Position numbers and translations under genes: made by a program. A stretch of 64,000 nt of DNA, from positions 1 to 64,000 of the forward strand of contig NC_092629.1 of NCBI RefSeq assembly GCF_039555335.1, in the 5' to 3' direction. This document shows, in pieces, positions 46,893 to 58,543 of the stretch. The stretch is from Amphiura filiformis. Its lineage: Eukaryota > Echinodermata > Ophiuroidea > Amphilepidida > Amphiuridae. Below the pieces are notes generated by a model. That model was given only the letters and a program-made list of their open reading frames with translations, made no database searches and had not been told where the DNA came from. Each line of letters begins with the position of its first letter. Within the stretch, counting starts at the first letter, position 1.

Positions 46893-48656
46893 GAGCAGCG
46901 ACGTAGCTTGCGGTGCCATCACGGCGACTTCATTCAGTGTAGTGATTACTCTCCTCCGATCACCTGACCACCTGGTGGATAGTCAGATGACATTACATCG
47001 TCATAGATGACGGGTAGGTCATATCAGGTATCTCTGTTGAGTGTGAGTCTGTGGGTCTTTATTTCCCAGGCTTCTCTGATCCAAAAGTTATCCTCCATGC
47101 CGATAACTTCAACATTGTCCAAACTTATGTTATGTTTGTGATTAGATGTATGTTCACCAACTGCAGTCAGCGGGGCTGTGGATCTAGTATGTTCATTGAA
47201 CCTAGTGATGAGTGTTTATATAACACCATATTTGTTAGAGTCCTGGGCCGATATTCATAAAGCCTTGCTAAATTAGCAACCAACTAGTGCTTAGCAAGAT
47301 GCTAAATCCACTAGTTGATAGCTACGTAGCAATCAACTAATTTCTTATTCATAAAACCTTGCTAAACACTTTGCTAACTAGCTATCAACTAGAAATATTT
47401 AGCTGATAACTTATTTGGGTGTTTTGGGTGCTATGGCCTTCAACAGTTGTGTAACATCTAATACAATAGGCTTATATAATACATGTCTATTATACTTGAG
47501 CTCTGAACCACAGTCAAAATGATCAAAATGTAATGACTCATTGCTGATTGTCTTCATTGAGATTTCGTTAATAAAATTACATGTGTATTTTGTAAGCTAT
47601 ATAGGCCTACAAGGTTGTTACGGCAAATTAAATTAAAAAAGATACTCTGAACAAGTAAAGTTCATATACATGTTAAGTCCTTGGTTTGTTGTAAAAACAT
47701 ACTATACATACTATATTGCTTCATCTAATAGAAAACAACATGCATCCACTTAACGCTGCTCATTTAGCTTCATGAGCAACACTGTGTAAATAATATTAGA
47801 TAATTTAATAGCATATGATATATCTTGCTTGTTGTCCTGACAAAAGCCAAGCATGATTTATCTTTATCAAATTGACATATAATTTGTTATTGAAAATAAG
47901 TCATGCATCTTTACCAAAGAGAACATTGGTAACATGTCTCCAAAATATATATTTTACGTATCAAACAATTGAACAGAATTGCTTCGATTGAACATATCTG
48001 CTTAACTAAAGATTACTTGCTATATCATAATCATTTTTCTTGTGCAAATTTGGTTAAACAATACTGGCTTAGTTCAATGTTTATTCATTCACCCTAAATT
48101 TGTTGTGTGTTTTTAAGACAGTTTCTTATGTGTAAAACACACTGAAGACCTCAGAAACAGAATATTCTGAGAACATTATTTTTCATAATTGACAACAGTT
48201 AATATGAAATTAAAACAATAAATCATGTCAAACTTAGTTCAAAATCATTAAGACTAGTTGTCAACTAGTGACTTAGCGCTGCCCCAGATCAACTCTAAGT
48301 TTTGGCAAAATTTTAGAATGTTGCTAACTCTAACTGGGTTTTATGAATAAGAATTAGCAATCAGCTAGGCTTAGCAGCTTGCTAAAGTCAATTTTAGCTG
48401 TCAACTAGGCCTAGCGTGGTTTTATGAATATCAGCCCTGGGTTCTATCCTCAGGATGGACTAGGAAAGACTTTATCGACCGTATTAAGCGGCTTGTGGTC
48501 CGCGTTGACCCTGTTGTCACAGATGTTTGTTAGGTTTTCCGACAGACCCTTGATATATGGAAGGGGGACATTGAACGCGTGGTCATGTGACCGAAAGAGA
48601 GTAATCACTACGATGAATGAAGGCGCCGTGATGGCGTCGCAAGCTACGTCGCTGCT
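46893..48656 (-). mobile_element. Penelope-like remnant with inverted ends, split by a MITE
   Basis: Inverted repeats of ~80 bp (46,893-46,975 and 48,577-48,656), both with 'gcgacgtagcttgc', bound the remnant. Near 47,020-47,170 the minus strand reads EHTSNHKHNISLDNVEVIG, then REAWEIKTHRLTLNRDT, the tail of a Penelope GIY-YIG domain. The catalytic YIG part is not seen. A MITE at 47,245-48,437 splits it. It lies in the intron between exons 8 and 9. Confidence 0.6.
47245..48437. mobile_element. 1.2-kb MITE inside the Penelope remnant
   Basis: Ends GGCCGATATTCATAAA and TTTATGAATATCAGCC are inverted repeats, followed inward by many 'gctaa' and 'aactag' blocks. CTG lies next to both ends, consistent with a 3-bp duplication, though the exact cut is ambiguous. 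No ORF of note. Confidence 0.65.
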
Positions 48657-48808
48657 AAATAAAAAGTAGCTTTTTAAGCTTATATCAACATGGCAGAGTC
48701 TAATATCAGTCTACATGCTCCAACCTTTCTCTTCTGCCTTTCTTACTTTTTTCCTTCTTTCTTTTCTCTCTGTCAAAAGGAAGAAAAGTATAAGCATTGA
48801 ATATTTAC

Positions 48809-48873
48809 CATTTGCAGTGTTGCCAGTACCGTTGATTCCTTGGCATCGACCGCCACTTACACCAGCATCACAT
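48809..48873 (-). CDS. Exon 8: second half of membrane-proximal EGF
   Basis: Phase 2 in, phase 1 out. With exon 7 it completes an EGF module: C-I-CDAGVSGGRCQG supplies the fifth and sixth cysteines, followed by NGTGNTANG, a short linker to the membrane with an N-G-T glycosylation sequon. The acceptor 'tttactgtttgcag' and the donor GTAAAT are clear. Confidence 0.82.
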
Positions 48874-48879
48874 CTGCAA

Positions 48880-49850
48880 ACAGTAAATGTATAAAGTAAT
48901 GAATATATCCAAAGCTATAAATAAGAACTGTCTTTAAAAAGACAACGCCTTGATGAAGAACATGTTTCATAATTTTACATTGACAAGTACTGGGAATGCT
49001 AGTAATTTTTTGTGCGTGGCACATCTAAACCGGGTGGGATATATCGGTGCTTATTGGTGAATACCACCAATGATATAGGCCTACTAGAAGATACTCGGTA
49101 ATTTTCATGTTCAAAGCTGAATTGAAATAGTTGTGCTAAATGGGTGAAAAAAAGGTACGAATATGAACTTTTAACCGCATGAGATCTTAGGAATGGTACA
49201 CAACTAATGTACCTAAAGGTATAATTAATAAATATACTTCCAAGCACACCCCCATACAGACACCCCCCACACCCACCCCAACCTACAAATATTTCTACAC
49301 AAAACCTACGCACATCTCACTTACACAACTGTACATTCACAATCCACGGCTACAAGAGCCTCTCAACGAACAATTCTAAAAAAAAGTAAATTAATAAAAA
49401 AATCTAAATAACGTTACCTCGGCCTTAAAAAACTCACCCTGTGGCTTTCTACTTTCCGTTCTTGAAAAAATGGACACACTTGGTGGAAATGCCGTGTACG
49501 AGTTGTTTTTAAGATCATGGAAATAATAACGTATAGTGCAGGATGGAGAAGGGATGACAGTTTCATTTCTTGATATGATGTGTCCCAAGACTGTTTCCAA
49601 GATCATAGACAGGTTTTCATATAGCCAGAGGCAAGCATGGCTTTCATTTGACACCAATAAGACATCAATACCTCAACAAAATACTGATGAAATTGTCGAA
49701 ATACTAATTTTAATTTCCCTCTTCAAATGTAGACAGGTAAATTTATGAAAAATACACCCGAACAAAAACACAAAAAATTACTACAACATTTTTTTTCAAC
49801 TGTCTTTGGTAGTAATTGGCATCAAATATAACATGTTAAAAATCTTTAAA
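48880..49850. other. Intron 7, left part: nothing recognised
   Basis: No exon or bounded element was found. Two short C/A-rich tracts occur near 49,250-49,285. Confidence 0.45.
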
Positions 49851-49859
49851 AAATCGGAT

Positions 49860-51390
49860 TTCCGCAGAAAGCTGCTTTTAAGATGGCGTCCAGGGTGGTC
49901 ACCATTGAGTTGTAATTTTGGCGACAATCTTCAGGTTTTTGGGGTCTGGAAACCCGTTGGACCAATAAAAATGTTATTGAGTAATCAGGTAACCTTCAAA
50001 TCTATAATGGCGTCCAAAAAGACCACTTATACACTAAAATGGCTATAATTCGTCAATTACAATTCACCTGAGAGTTGTAATTTAGATGTGTATGTGTATG
50101 GGGATGAGGAAACCCATTTAGACCAATTAGAATGTCTTTGAGTAATCAGGTAACCTAAAGATGGCATCTACGCAAGTTAATGTCATAAACTACTCACCTT
50201 GGAGTTGCAATGTTGGTGTCTATACTATGATCAGGTCTTAATAGGCGGGAATTATTCCGTTTTTGTTACTGCGCTAGTCAATAAAGTTCCAACTTACCTA
50301 CGCGTAAATTCACAAAAGCACGCGTCATTCACGCAAGGCGCAATTCGCGTAGGTGCTGCGCCTAGCTGTGTGTACGCCATTCTGTATCAATCCACGATGT
50401 TATGAGTCCGGCCTATTAAGGGGGTACTACACCCATGTGGTAAATTTGTGACTATTTTTGCATTTTTCTCAAAAAATAATTACACACTGGTAACAAAAGT
50501 TATGTATATTATTGGGGCAAGGAATCCAATTACTACGTTGAAATTGCAGTGACTCAAGGCAAGCGGTACCTTATTTCTGATCATAAATAACAAACCGCTT
50601 GTCTTGGGTCACTGAAATCCAGTGTAGTAATTGGATTCATTGCCCCTATAATATACATAACCTTTGTTACCACTGTGTTATTAGTTTTTGAGAAAAATGC
50701 AAAAATAGACACAAATTTATCGAGGGGTGTAGTACCCCCTTAAGAGCTGATCAGAGTATACCCTATGTTGAGGAGTTCTATAAACGCCTTATTATTTTTA
50801 GTTCTGTGCCCTGACATATTTGTGCATCTATCGCTTTAAGCAAGTTCATCAAACTGTGGAAACAACCCAATCGGCTATTCGGCTATACATCAATGATTAT
50901 CTCAACAGCCTTCCAAAATAGGGGTTGTCCAATGTTATTATTGATAAAAGGAGTTGCTAAAGGAACTCCGAAGTGGATAAAAGGCAAGTGTATAATACAT
51001 GGCTGTCAGTGGTTCATTCCACCGATTACAGATTTATGATAATAGACAAATTTAATTCTCATTGAAGTGTTTTGGCAGCCATATTGATGAAATCAGGAAT
51101 TATTGATTACCTGATTACTTGATGATACTTAAAATATTCTTAGTGAGTTGCATGGTCCTATGCCCTAAAACCTAGGGGTAGATATCAGCATTGCAGATGG
51201 TAAATGACTTAAGAGTATTGTCAGTCTTGGAATTGAAGGTTACCTGATTACGCAATGACATTTTTATTGGTCTTAGAGGGTTTCTTGAACTCTAAAATCA
51301 AGAAGTAGACGCCAAAATTACTGCTCTATGGTGTATACATAATGACCTATATCCATTTTGGCTAATTGCGGCCATCTTGAACGCCATCAA
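49860..51390. repeat. Inverted degenerate repeats around a MITE
   Basis: Plus-sense units with 'gaaaccc', 'ggaccaat' and 'gagtaatcaggtaacct' (49,860-50,200) recur inverted at 51,030-51,390 ('aggttacctgattacgcaatg'). Each side has two or three diverged ~140-bp units. It may be a foldback-type element. Confidence 0.55.
50420..50739. mobile_element. 320-bp palindromic MITE with TTAA target duplication
   Basis: Nearly the whole element is one inverted repeat beginning GGGGGTACTACACCC. TTAA flanks both sides (50,416-50,419 and 50,740-50,743). The centre is near 50,580. Confidence 0.85.
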
Positions 51391-51684
51391 GTACTACCAA
51401 CAAGCGTTGAAAAACCTTTTGCAGCAATTCTTTTGAGGTCAAACTGTATTATTTACCCGACTAATTGAGGTTTTGGGTTTTAAAAGATCATTTTCACCCC
51501 CCCACATGCTCAACGTTTTGATAAGTAAGTTCCTGTGTATTCTACGGAAAATTCTGAACAAGATGCTAGTTTGCTTCCGACATGGTTTATTATATAAGAC
51601 TCTTTTAACGTAGCAGTAAACAACCTAACTATATGACTTATAACCACCACCCCCTCCACGCACACACATGACTTGCAAACTTAC

Positions 51685-51757
51685 ATGCAACTAAAAGTGA
51701 AATCAGCTTGCACGGTACAAACACCTCCATTAGCGCAAAAGGAACTTGGGCATCTAT
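51685..51757 (-). CDS. Exon 7: first half of membrane-proximal EGF
   Basis: Phase 1 in (GAT across the junction), phase 2 out, with acceptor 'ttttctctttag' and donor GTAAGT. It reads D-RCPSSFCANGGVCTVQADF-TFSC, giving the first four cysteines of an EGF module that exon 8 completes. No calcium-binding signature (D-x-N/D-E) is present. Confidence 0.85.
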
Positions 51758-51759
51758 CT

Positions 51760-53200
51760 AAAGAGAAAAAATGAAAAAAAAACCAATTAATTAAGTTAAC
51801 AATAAATAATTTAATTCAATCAATGACTAATAAATTTAGCAAAAATAGAAAAACAAGAGGAACAAAATGTAAGTCATTAACCAGCTTGCTTGAACAGCGG
51901 GTCAAGAGTCATTGTGAAATTTTAAATTTCAGGGTCCAAACACGGCTAATTTTGCACTGATTCACTGGACAACAAAGATTTTGCTACTGGGGTAAAAGTA
52001 TGTGTTCTAGGCCAAATCGAGCATCCGTATTCCGAATCAGGCTGAAGTCAGAATTTGCCCATCACGTTGATTTTAAGATATATGTAAGGTTGCTTAAAAT
52101 GAGTCTAAAAATGTGCTTCTTGTATTGTCACTTTGCTAATGAGAGTGATGGAAATGATGAGAATGGTAAAAGGTTCCATCAAGACATTTCAGTGATAGCA
52201 ACTAGGTATCAAAGACAGTTTAACCCTAACATGATGGCGGATATATTTTAAATATATTTTTATAGAGCATTCTCAATAAAAAACTGTAACGTGCTAATGG
52301 ACTTTCCTCAGTAACAGATAAATGTTTAAAGAGTGATAGAGTTACGCAATCTGCTGTTTAGTTATCAATTAGAACTTTGCAGAGAAACATGACAAGATAG
52401 CTTTTCACTGTACCTGATTGAAATACCAAAAAGTATGTCAATATTTTGGTGCACTCTTAGCTATAATTTTTGCTTTTGCAAAACATGCATGCATGGAGGC
52501 CGGATTATGTGGTTTTATATTAAAATTCCACTCAGCCAAAATTATTCCTAAAATATATAGGAATATCGAATAGACACGAGAGGTTCTTTAAATATTTTAA
52601 GAAACTCGTTGGAAGCTATTGTAGGACGCGTTTCCATTAACTGTGATCAAATTAATTTGATCTATTTTGGTTAATCTCATCAGCTACATTTTGCTGTGTT
52701 TGATCTTAGGATAGATGCCCATTTTAGGCTGTTTTGTCGCACATATATACCAAATGACCGTCTAGCTTTTTGATATTCAAATTGGTAGATGTGCGGATCA
52801 AACACAAAAGCGTGTTATATTTTAATCTTCACTACTTATATGGATGTATCTGGTCTTGATAAGACTAAGAAAACAAACCGATATAATGAACAAGTTTGAA
52901 AATACAACATACTTTGGTTTTGTTGGTTGAAACTATGATTATGAGCCCGTTTTAGGCATGTTTTTATAAAGTTCTATACCTAGGCCTACAGTGCAGCGTT
53001 ATAAATGTGCATATAAAAGAGCCTTATTATGAGGACCATATGATTACCCGATTGGGTGTGGTTTTATTATGGTTCATTATAAGGTCTATATATTTAAAAT
53101 AACATGTTAACATGCAGATCAGGTACGTATAAGAACAATGGAACTAGTGTAACCAACTAAAGTGTCAAGGAAGCTCGTAAGGAAACATTCATGAAGATAA
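51760..53200. other. Intron 6, left part: nothing recognised
   Basis: An 83-codon ORF (52,000-52,251) has no domain and no splice context. No element with clear ends was found. Confidence 0.45.
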
Positions 53201-53215
53201 TGTGATGATAGATAA

Positions 53216-54703
53216 TTAATTTTCATCTAATAGATCCAACAAATCTCTCAGTGTAGGAGACATAGGGCAAATTCCGGTTTTGGAGTTAGCATCCGCTATA
53301 CTTTGCAAAGTCGGAGTCAAAGATATATTAGGGTTTTGGTCTAAAGTTATCTTTGCTCTGATAAGACGCTCTCCTGTGTTTTGAGTGCGTCTTAAAGCTA
53401 GTATAGGGGGGCAAGGGAAGAGTTTGCACAGGTTATGATTATTTGATATAAAATGCCAGTTCCTGAGAAGTGCCTTTTTGATTTTTGCATTACCTCTTAG
53501 GGGGTAGTGATGCGTGCAGAAAACTAGAGGTATTTCCTCACGTTTTTTGGAACATCCTCTAAGTAAATATTTCGTCTATTGTATGAAATATCTGCTAGGC
53601 ATGCGAGCACTTCTGGTTTCTTATATCCTCTTGTGAGAAGTTTTGAGATAAAGAAATCAAGTTTGTGCTCATATTCTGTCTCCGAGCTGGAGTTTCGAAT
53701 ATATCTTATAGCCTCACCCTTAACCATGCCACGAAAACACGAATTTGGGTGAGACGAATCTCTTGAAAGATATTGAAATGTGTCACAGGGTTTGCTGTAG
53801 CATTTTATATCTAAGATCTGTTTGTCATGAAATCTTTCATCCTTGTATAGAGTTAAGTCTAGAAAATTAATTTCTGTTTTTGACCACTCATGTGTGAATT
53901 TCAGAGTCGGGTGCATAGAGTTGATACGACTTATGAAATTAGCTAACTCGTTTTTATCTCCTAACCAAAACATAAGAATATCATCACGATAACGGAACCA
54001 TTTGAAGATTTTATCGCTAAGGGAAATGAATTTCTTTTCCAACGAATGGAACATTATGTCACATAGTTCTGGGGAGCATTTTTGTCCCATAGCTACGCCT
54101 GTCGTTTGCAAATAGTATTTTTCATTAAATGAAAAACAGTTTCTATGCAAAATCAGTTTTAATAATGCTTCCATATGACGGATATGTGGCATTCTAGGAA
54201 AGTACATTCCTGGATTAACTTCTGAAAAAGTCTTTAAAACTTCTTTTTCAACTTCATTTTGAAGAACATTAGTGAACATTCCAATGCAATCTATTGTAAC
54301 CAAAAGACATTGGGCTGGAAGTTTTAATTGCTCAATTTTTCTTATCGCATCTTTTGTGTCTCTCAAGTATGTGTTTTGTTTTTGAACGAGAGGGACTGCA
54401 AAAAAGTCGATAAATTCACCAATTTTTTTCACATGGTCCACTAACATTACTGACTATAGGTCTTCCAGTAAAGACCCGGCCAGTAGGGGTGGTTTTGTGA
54501 GCTTTTGGCAAAAAGTAGCAAGTTGGTGTTCGAATTTTATGTTCTATCGGATACAGATAGTCGTGTGTATTTTTATCAATACTTTGATCCCATAACATGA
54601 GGTTAAGCTGTTTTTGAACCAATTTTACCGTATCAAATGTCATGTCTGCATCGATTACAGTGTATTCATTTGTTGTCCAGTGAATTATTCGTCTCCATTT
54701 GGG
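53216..54703 (-). pseudogene. Penelope-like reverse transcriptase remnant
   Basis: The RT is recognisable across three frames. Near 54,500: CYFLPKAHK and GRPIVSNVSGP. In 54,447-53,524: LVTIDCIGMFTNV, the QTTGVAMGQKCSPELCDIM box, catalytic RYRDDILMFW and INFLDLTLYKD. In the last frame: HYPLRGNAKIKKALLRNW and LRRTQNTGERLIRAKI, ending RDLLDLLDEN-stop. Frames shift at an A7 run near 54,428-54,436 and again near 53,524. The protein ends without a GIY-YIG domain. The 5' end abuts a MITE. It sits in intron 6 on the same strand as the host gene. Confidence 0.88.
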
Positions 54704-55622
54704 CTATTCCATTAAAGGTAGGTCTGAACACTGGAAATATGCAAATGTTCGTGCCTCATAACTGCTAAATTGTTGGTGTAAGGTATATAAAAGTATACAT
54801 ATTTAGAATGGCAAAGACTTGATAAGTTCATCTGTGAGGTCAAATTTGGGCCAAAATGCTCATTTTTGGCCCCAAATCCCCAAAAACGGTTTTTGGACCA
54901 CTTCTTTTTCGTAAATCGTAACAAAAATATTCTTGGGCCATTTTTTAAAATTAATTTGTAAAAACTAGATAACAATATGTAGGAGCCGTTTTTTATTTTT
55001 TGGAATTTCGACCAACTTTGCGAAATTTGCACCAAAAATGGTAAAAAAAAACCGCTGAATTTTCAAAAAAAAATCATACTAAAGCCCATTTTTCGCCCAA
55101 GTTTCAAATATAATTGGTCACAATTCAAAAAAATAAAAAAAACGGCTCCTAGATATTGTATCTAGTTTTTAAAAAATGATAAAGAAAATGTTGGGCCCAA
55201 GAAATTTTTTGTTACGTTTAACGAAAAAGAAGAAACAAAAAAAACACAAAAATTTGACCTCACAAATAAATTGATCAAGTCTTTGCCATTCTAAATATGT
55301 ATACCTTTATATACATTACACCAACAATTTAACAGTAATGACGCCCGAAAGTTTTCATAATTCCAGGGCTTAGACCAATCTTAAAATCCACACTTTCCCT
55401 GTGGATTTTGGAAATATCTTCCAATGGGGGGAGTATGAATTTCAAATGGAATGAACACATTTGAAAAGTACCCTCCCTCTGTGGAAGATTTCCTTAGAGG
55501 GTGCATGTAGTTCAAATAGAGTGGCCATTTTGTATTCATTCTATTTGAAATTCATACTTCCGAGATGGAAGAAATTTCCAAAATCTTCGACAGGGGTAGT
55601 GTCAATTTTAAATAAAATAGCC
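54701..55622. mobile_element. MITE with GGGCTATT ends
   Basis: The left end GGGCTATTCCATT and right end 'aaataaaatagcc' are approximate inverted repeats. The right half has 'gaaattcatactccc'-like blocks in both orientations (55,430-55,560). It interrupts the Penelope remnant and contains the hairpin at 54,721-55,376. Confidence 0.55.
54721..55376. mobile_element. 656-bp hairpin element
   Basis: Two arms of about 270 bp, starting GGTCTGAACACTGGAA on the left and 'ccagggcttagacc' on the right, with a long matched block around 'gaatggcaaagacttgat'. The middle is A/T runs. No clear target duplication. It is apparently nested in the GGGCTATT MITE. Confidence 0.75.
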
Positions 55623-55912
55623 TATTTCACATCTTCCTTTCACATTAGTAGATTTAAGTCATGATGTAAAATGTCATAACGCTATTACGTCATGTCCCTC
55701 AAATTGTTGTTTAAAATCTAGACTACAGCACAAACATGAAAATATCTGATTCGGATGCAATTTATATGGCTCCACATCTCAAATGTTCACCCTGCTTAAT
55801 AGTAGTGTGGTAATTACGCCACATTCTACACTGTCAGCGTGATTTTAACGGTTCTTAAAACAATCAGATAGTTGTAACCTTTTCTGTAGCCAGATATATC
55901 TTTAGTTCTTAC

Positions 55913-56126
55913 CACCAATCGACAAAAGTAGTAGGTCTGTGTTTCCTAAATATCCAGACAAACCAGTAGTACGCGCGAAAACCTCATCGACGTCGCTAAC
56001 TGTTGCCGGTGAAGTGCTTGCTACCGGAACTTCGTAGACCACACCGATCATGTCTCCGAGCGGGTAAACTTCCTTTACTCGAGGAGGACCTTGGAGTCCT
56101 TCAAGATCATGGAATATTGGTGCCAA
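55913..56126 (-). CDS. Exon 6: second half of SEA domain II
   Basis: Phase 0 in, phase 1 out, with donor GTAAGA. It reads LAPIFHDLEGLQGPPRVKEV, then YPLGDMIGVVYEVPV and a helix-like DVDEVFARTTGLSGYLG. The block fits the C-terminal half of a SEA fold, with strands around GVVYEVPV. The autocleavage sequence G-S-V-V-V is not present (MIGVVY), so self-proteolysis is unlikely (inference). The exon parallels exon 4 in length (214 versus 217) and phases. Confidence 0.8.
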
Positions 56127-56881
56127 CTGTGACGAAACAGGAGAGGATAAGAACAGGTGACACTCTTGGAGCTCATTCTTCTATTATATTTCCAAAGTTT
56201 TGATTACAATTCGCTGACGTAATTGATATTACAATCTCGAAACGGCCTGCCATGTATGTCATATTTAGGCCTTTAAACTATAGGGAGGTTAAGCATAAAC
56301 ATAATAACATGTACTCCTGACGTTTAACTACAGCATTATTTTGTACTTCTTTTGTCCTACTATATACCAGTGTCAGGCCTTTAAACTATAGAGAGGTTAA
56401 GGATATTTGGATAGCGTTCTTCCCAACCTCACTAAATATGTTTCATACCATATTGTACAACGCGCATTTTTGAAAAACGTGGCTAAACAGGAACAATATT
56501 TAGTAGGTTGATACAGCAAGGCGCTCGAAACATGGTTTCTGTAGCATTTTAAACCAGCTCATCATCTATGCCAAATCTTGATCGGACCTTCTTTTGAGTT
56601 ACGTTTTGTCCGTGGTTAGGCAGAGGCCAAGCTTCGTTATCATGGCACCAATAGGGTAAAATACACGTTTTCTAAAACTAAGCGTCATAGTTTAGTACAC
56701 TATTGTTCTGAAAAACGCTCTTCAAAATAACCCAAAAAATCTGGAAACACCCTAAGGGGACAGATCAAATGAACTGTATGCGTTAATAGTGGTTTCCTAT
56801 ACACCATTTAATGAAACTTTGCAAAAAGCCTTTTCCGAAATTGTGCCTGTTTTGAATGATACAAGCAATTGTTACACGTAC

Positions 56882-57009
56882 TGCTGGGTTAACTTCACTG
56901 GCAAATTGAAGAAACTCGGGACTATTCGTGTCCAGCAATCTCGGGTCGAACTCCTCTCCATTGCTCGCATAAAATATGCCTTCGATACTTCGTGCGTATT
57001 GTCCTTGTT
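56882..57009 (-). CDS. Exon 5: first half of SEA domain II
   Basis: Phase 1 in, phase 0 out, with acceptor 'actttatcacag' and donor GTACGT. It reads EQGQYARSIEGIFYASNGEE, then FDPRLLDTNSPEFLQFASEV. The S-x-E/F-x-x-L/F-A helix is the usual first helix of SEA domains. It pairs with exon 6. Confidence 0.78.
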
Positions 57010-57059
57010 CTGTGATAAAGTAAAAATATGACTAGATCTAGCTATATATCGTAGCCGTT

Positions 57060-58060
57060 AAGCAGAAATGACCCCTAAATTATCTTTGACATGTTTTTAA
57101 CATGTTTAGACTCCTGTAAGGATCATTCCTGTTGAATCTGAGCTCGATCAGACCAATTTTAACATTTGACCTTTGACCCCTAAACGTTGACCTTTGCGGT
57201 CATAAATATTTTTAACATGTTAGGAATGTCATAAGGATCATATCTGTTGAATTTGATCTCGATGGACCAAATTTAAAATTTGACCTTGTACCTATAAACT
57301 TTGACCTTTGGGGTCATAAATATTCTTAACATCTTTAGGATGTAATAAGGATTATATCTGTGCAAGTGGTATTAACATAATATGTAGTAGATATGAATTT
57401 TTGAAGATCTTTTAAATTTTAATCGGAAATGACCCTTAAAATGACTTTTGACCCCAATTCTGTGAACACCTTATAGCCAATACATATGTGCAAGTGACGT
57501 CGTCGTGCTATGTAATTTGTGGCAGAAGCATTTTGAAGATATTTCGTTTTAGACCGGAAATGACCCCTTAATGACCTTTGACCCCAAATCTTTGAACACC
57601 CTCATTCATTCATTCATATTTATTCAGTACTCACATAAAAAATATTACAGCACATATGATAAAAAAATATACATTATAAATACATACAAGATGTGGTCAA
57701 TTGCATGAAAAACCAGATATAGCAACGAAATGTATGGATTATGGAGTAAACACCAGACGAGTACCAAGGATAACCCAAAAAGCCTCAATAAAATTGAGGC
57801 TTATTTCCATTGGGGTCCTTAAAGAAAAAAGAAAATGGGGGAAACAACCCTATTATCCCTATAGTCACTGCATATAGTCTATCCATGTGCAAGTTGTTTG
57901 TAATTTGAAGCATTTTTAAGATATTTGGTAATATACCGGAAATGACCCCTTAATGACCTTTGACCTCAAGTCTGTGAAAACCCTATAGACACTGGACATA
58001 TGTGCAAATGACGTAGTTGTAGCATGTAACATGTAGGAGAAGAAGCATTTTTAAATTTGT
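57060..58060 (+). repeat. Tandem repeat with TGACCTTTGACC (DR1-like) motifs
   Basis: About five diverged units of 120-180 bp carry 'cggaaatgaccccttaatg' then 'acctttgacccc', and 'tgtgcaagtgacgt'. The motif is two TGACC(T/C) half-sites one base apart. Related to 3,060-3,480. A LINE tail (57,602-57,860) interrupts it. Intron 4. Confidence 0.75.
57602..57860 (-). mobile_element. 3' end of a CR1/L2-like LINE
   Basis: Starts (plus sense) with ATTC repeats, the complement of a GAAT tail, then non-coding 3' UTR-like DNA with a 'gcctcaataaaattgaggc' hairpin. It is inserted between 'tttgaacaccct' and 'agtctatccatgtgcaag' of the DR1-like repeat. No ORF. Confidence 0.6.
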
Positions 58061-58141
58061 ATCAAATTTATTTTGCCAGAAGAAGAAGAAAGATCCTATA
58101 GCATGCCAAGACCTAGCCGTGACGCAAGTTTAGGTTAGGTA

Positions 58142-58389
58142 ATGGTTGTGGCGGTGGATGTGGTGGTGGTGGTGGTAGTGGCTGCGATGGTGGTTGTGGT
58201 GGCTGTGATGGTGTTTGTGGTTTTGGTGGGTGGTGTTGGCGGTGGATATAGTGCTGTGATTGTGGTTGTAGTGGTTATGGTTGCGGTGGTGGTGGTGTTT
58301 GTGGTGGTGGCGATGGTGGTGATAGTGGGGGTGGTGGTGGAGATGATGATGATGATGAGGATGATGATGATGAGGATGATGATGAGGAC

Positions 58390-58460
<71 letters not shown>

Positions 58461-58470
58461 GATGATGATT
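58142..58470 (+). repeat. (GTG)n-rich and (GAT)n microsatellite
   Basis: A GTGGTG-rich stretch (58,142-58,335) is followed by GAT/GAG units to 58,470, with about 22 uninterrupted GAT units near 58,395-58,460. It begins about 73 nt downstream of the exon 4 donor (gene sense). Long M, S or V ORFs over it are artefacts. Confidence 0.9.
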
Positions 58471-58543
58471 ATGATGATGATGACGGCGATAACGGTGATG
58501 ATGGTAATGATGATTTTCGGTTGCTTGCTTATATTAGTATTAC

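Noticed and set aside
52000..52251. 83-codon ORF as an extra exon
   Set aside because: Opposite strand to the host gene, no splice sites and no domain.
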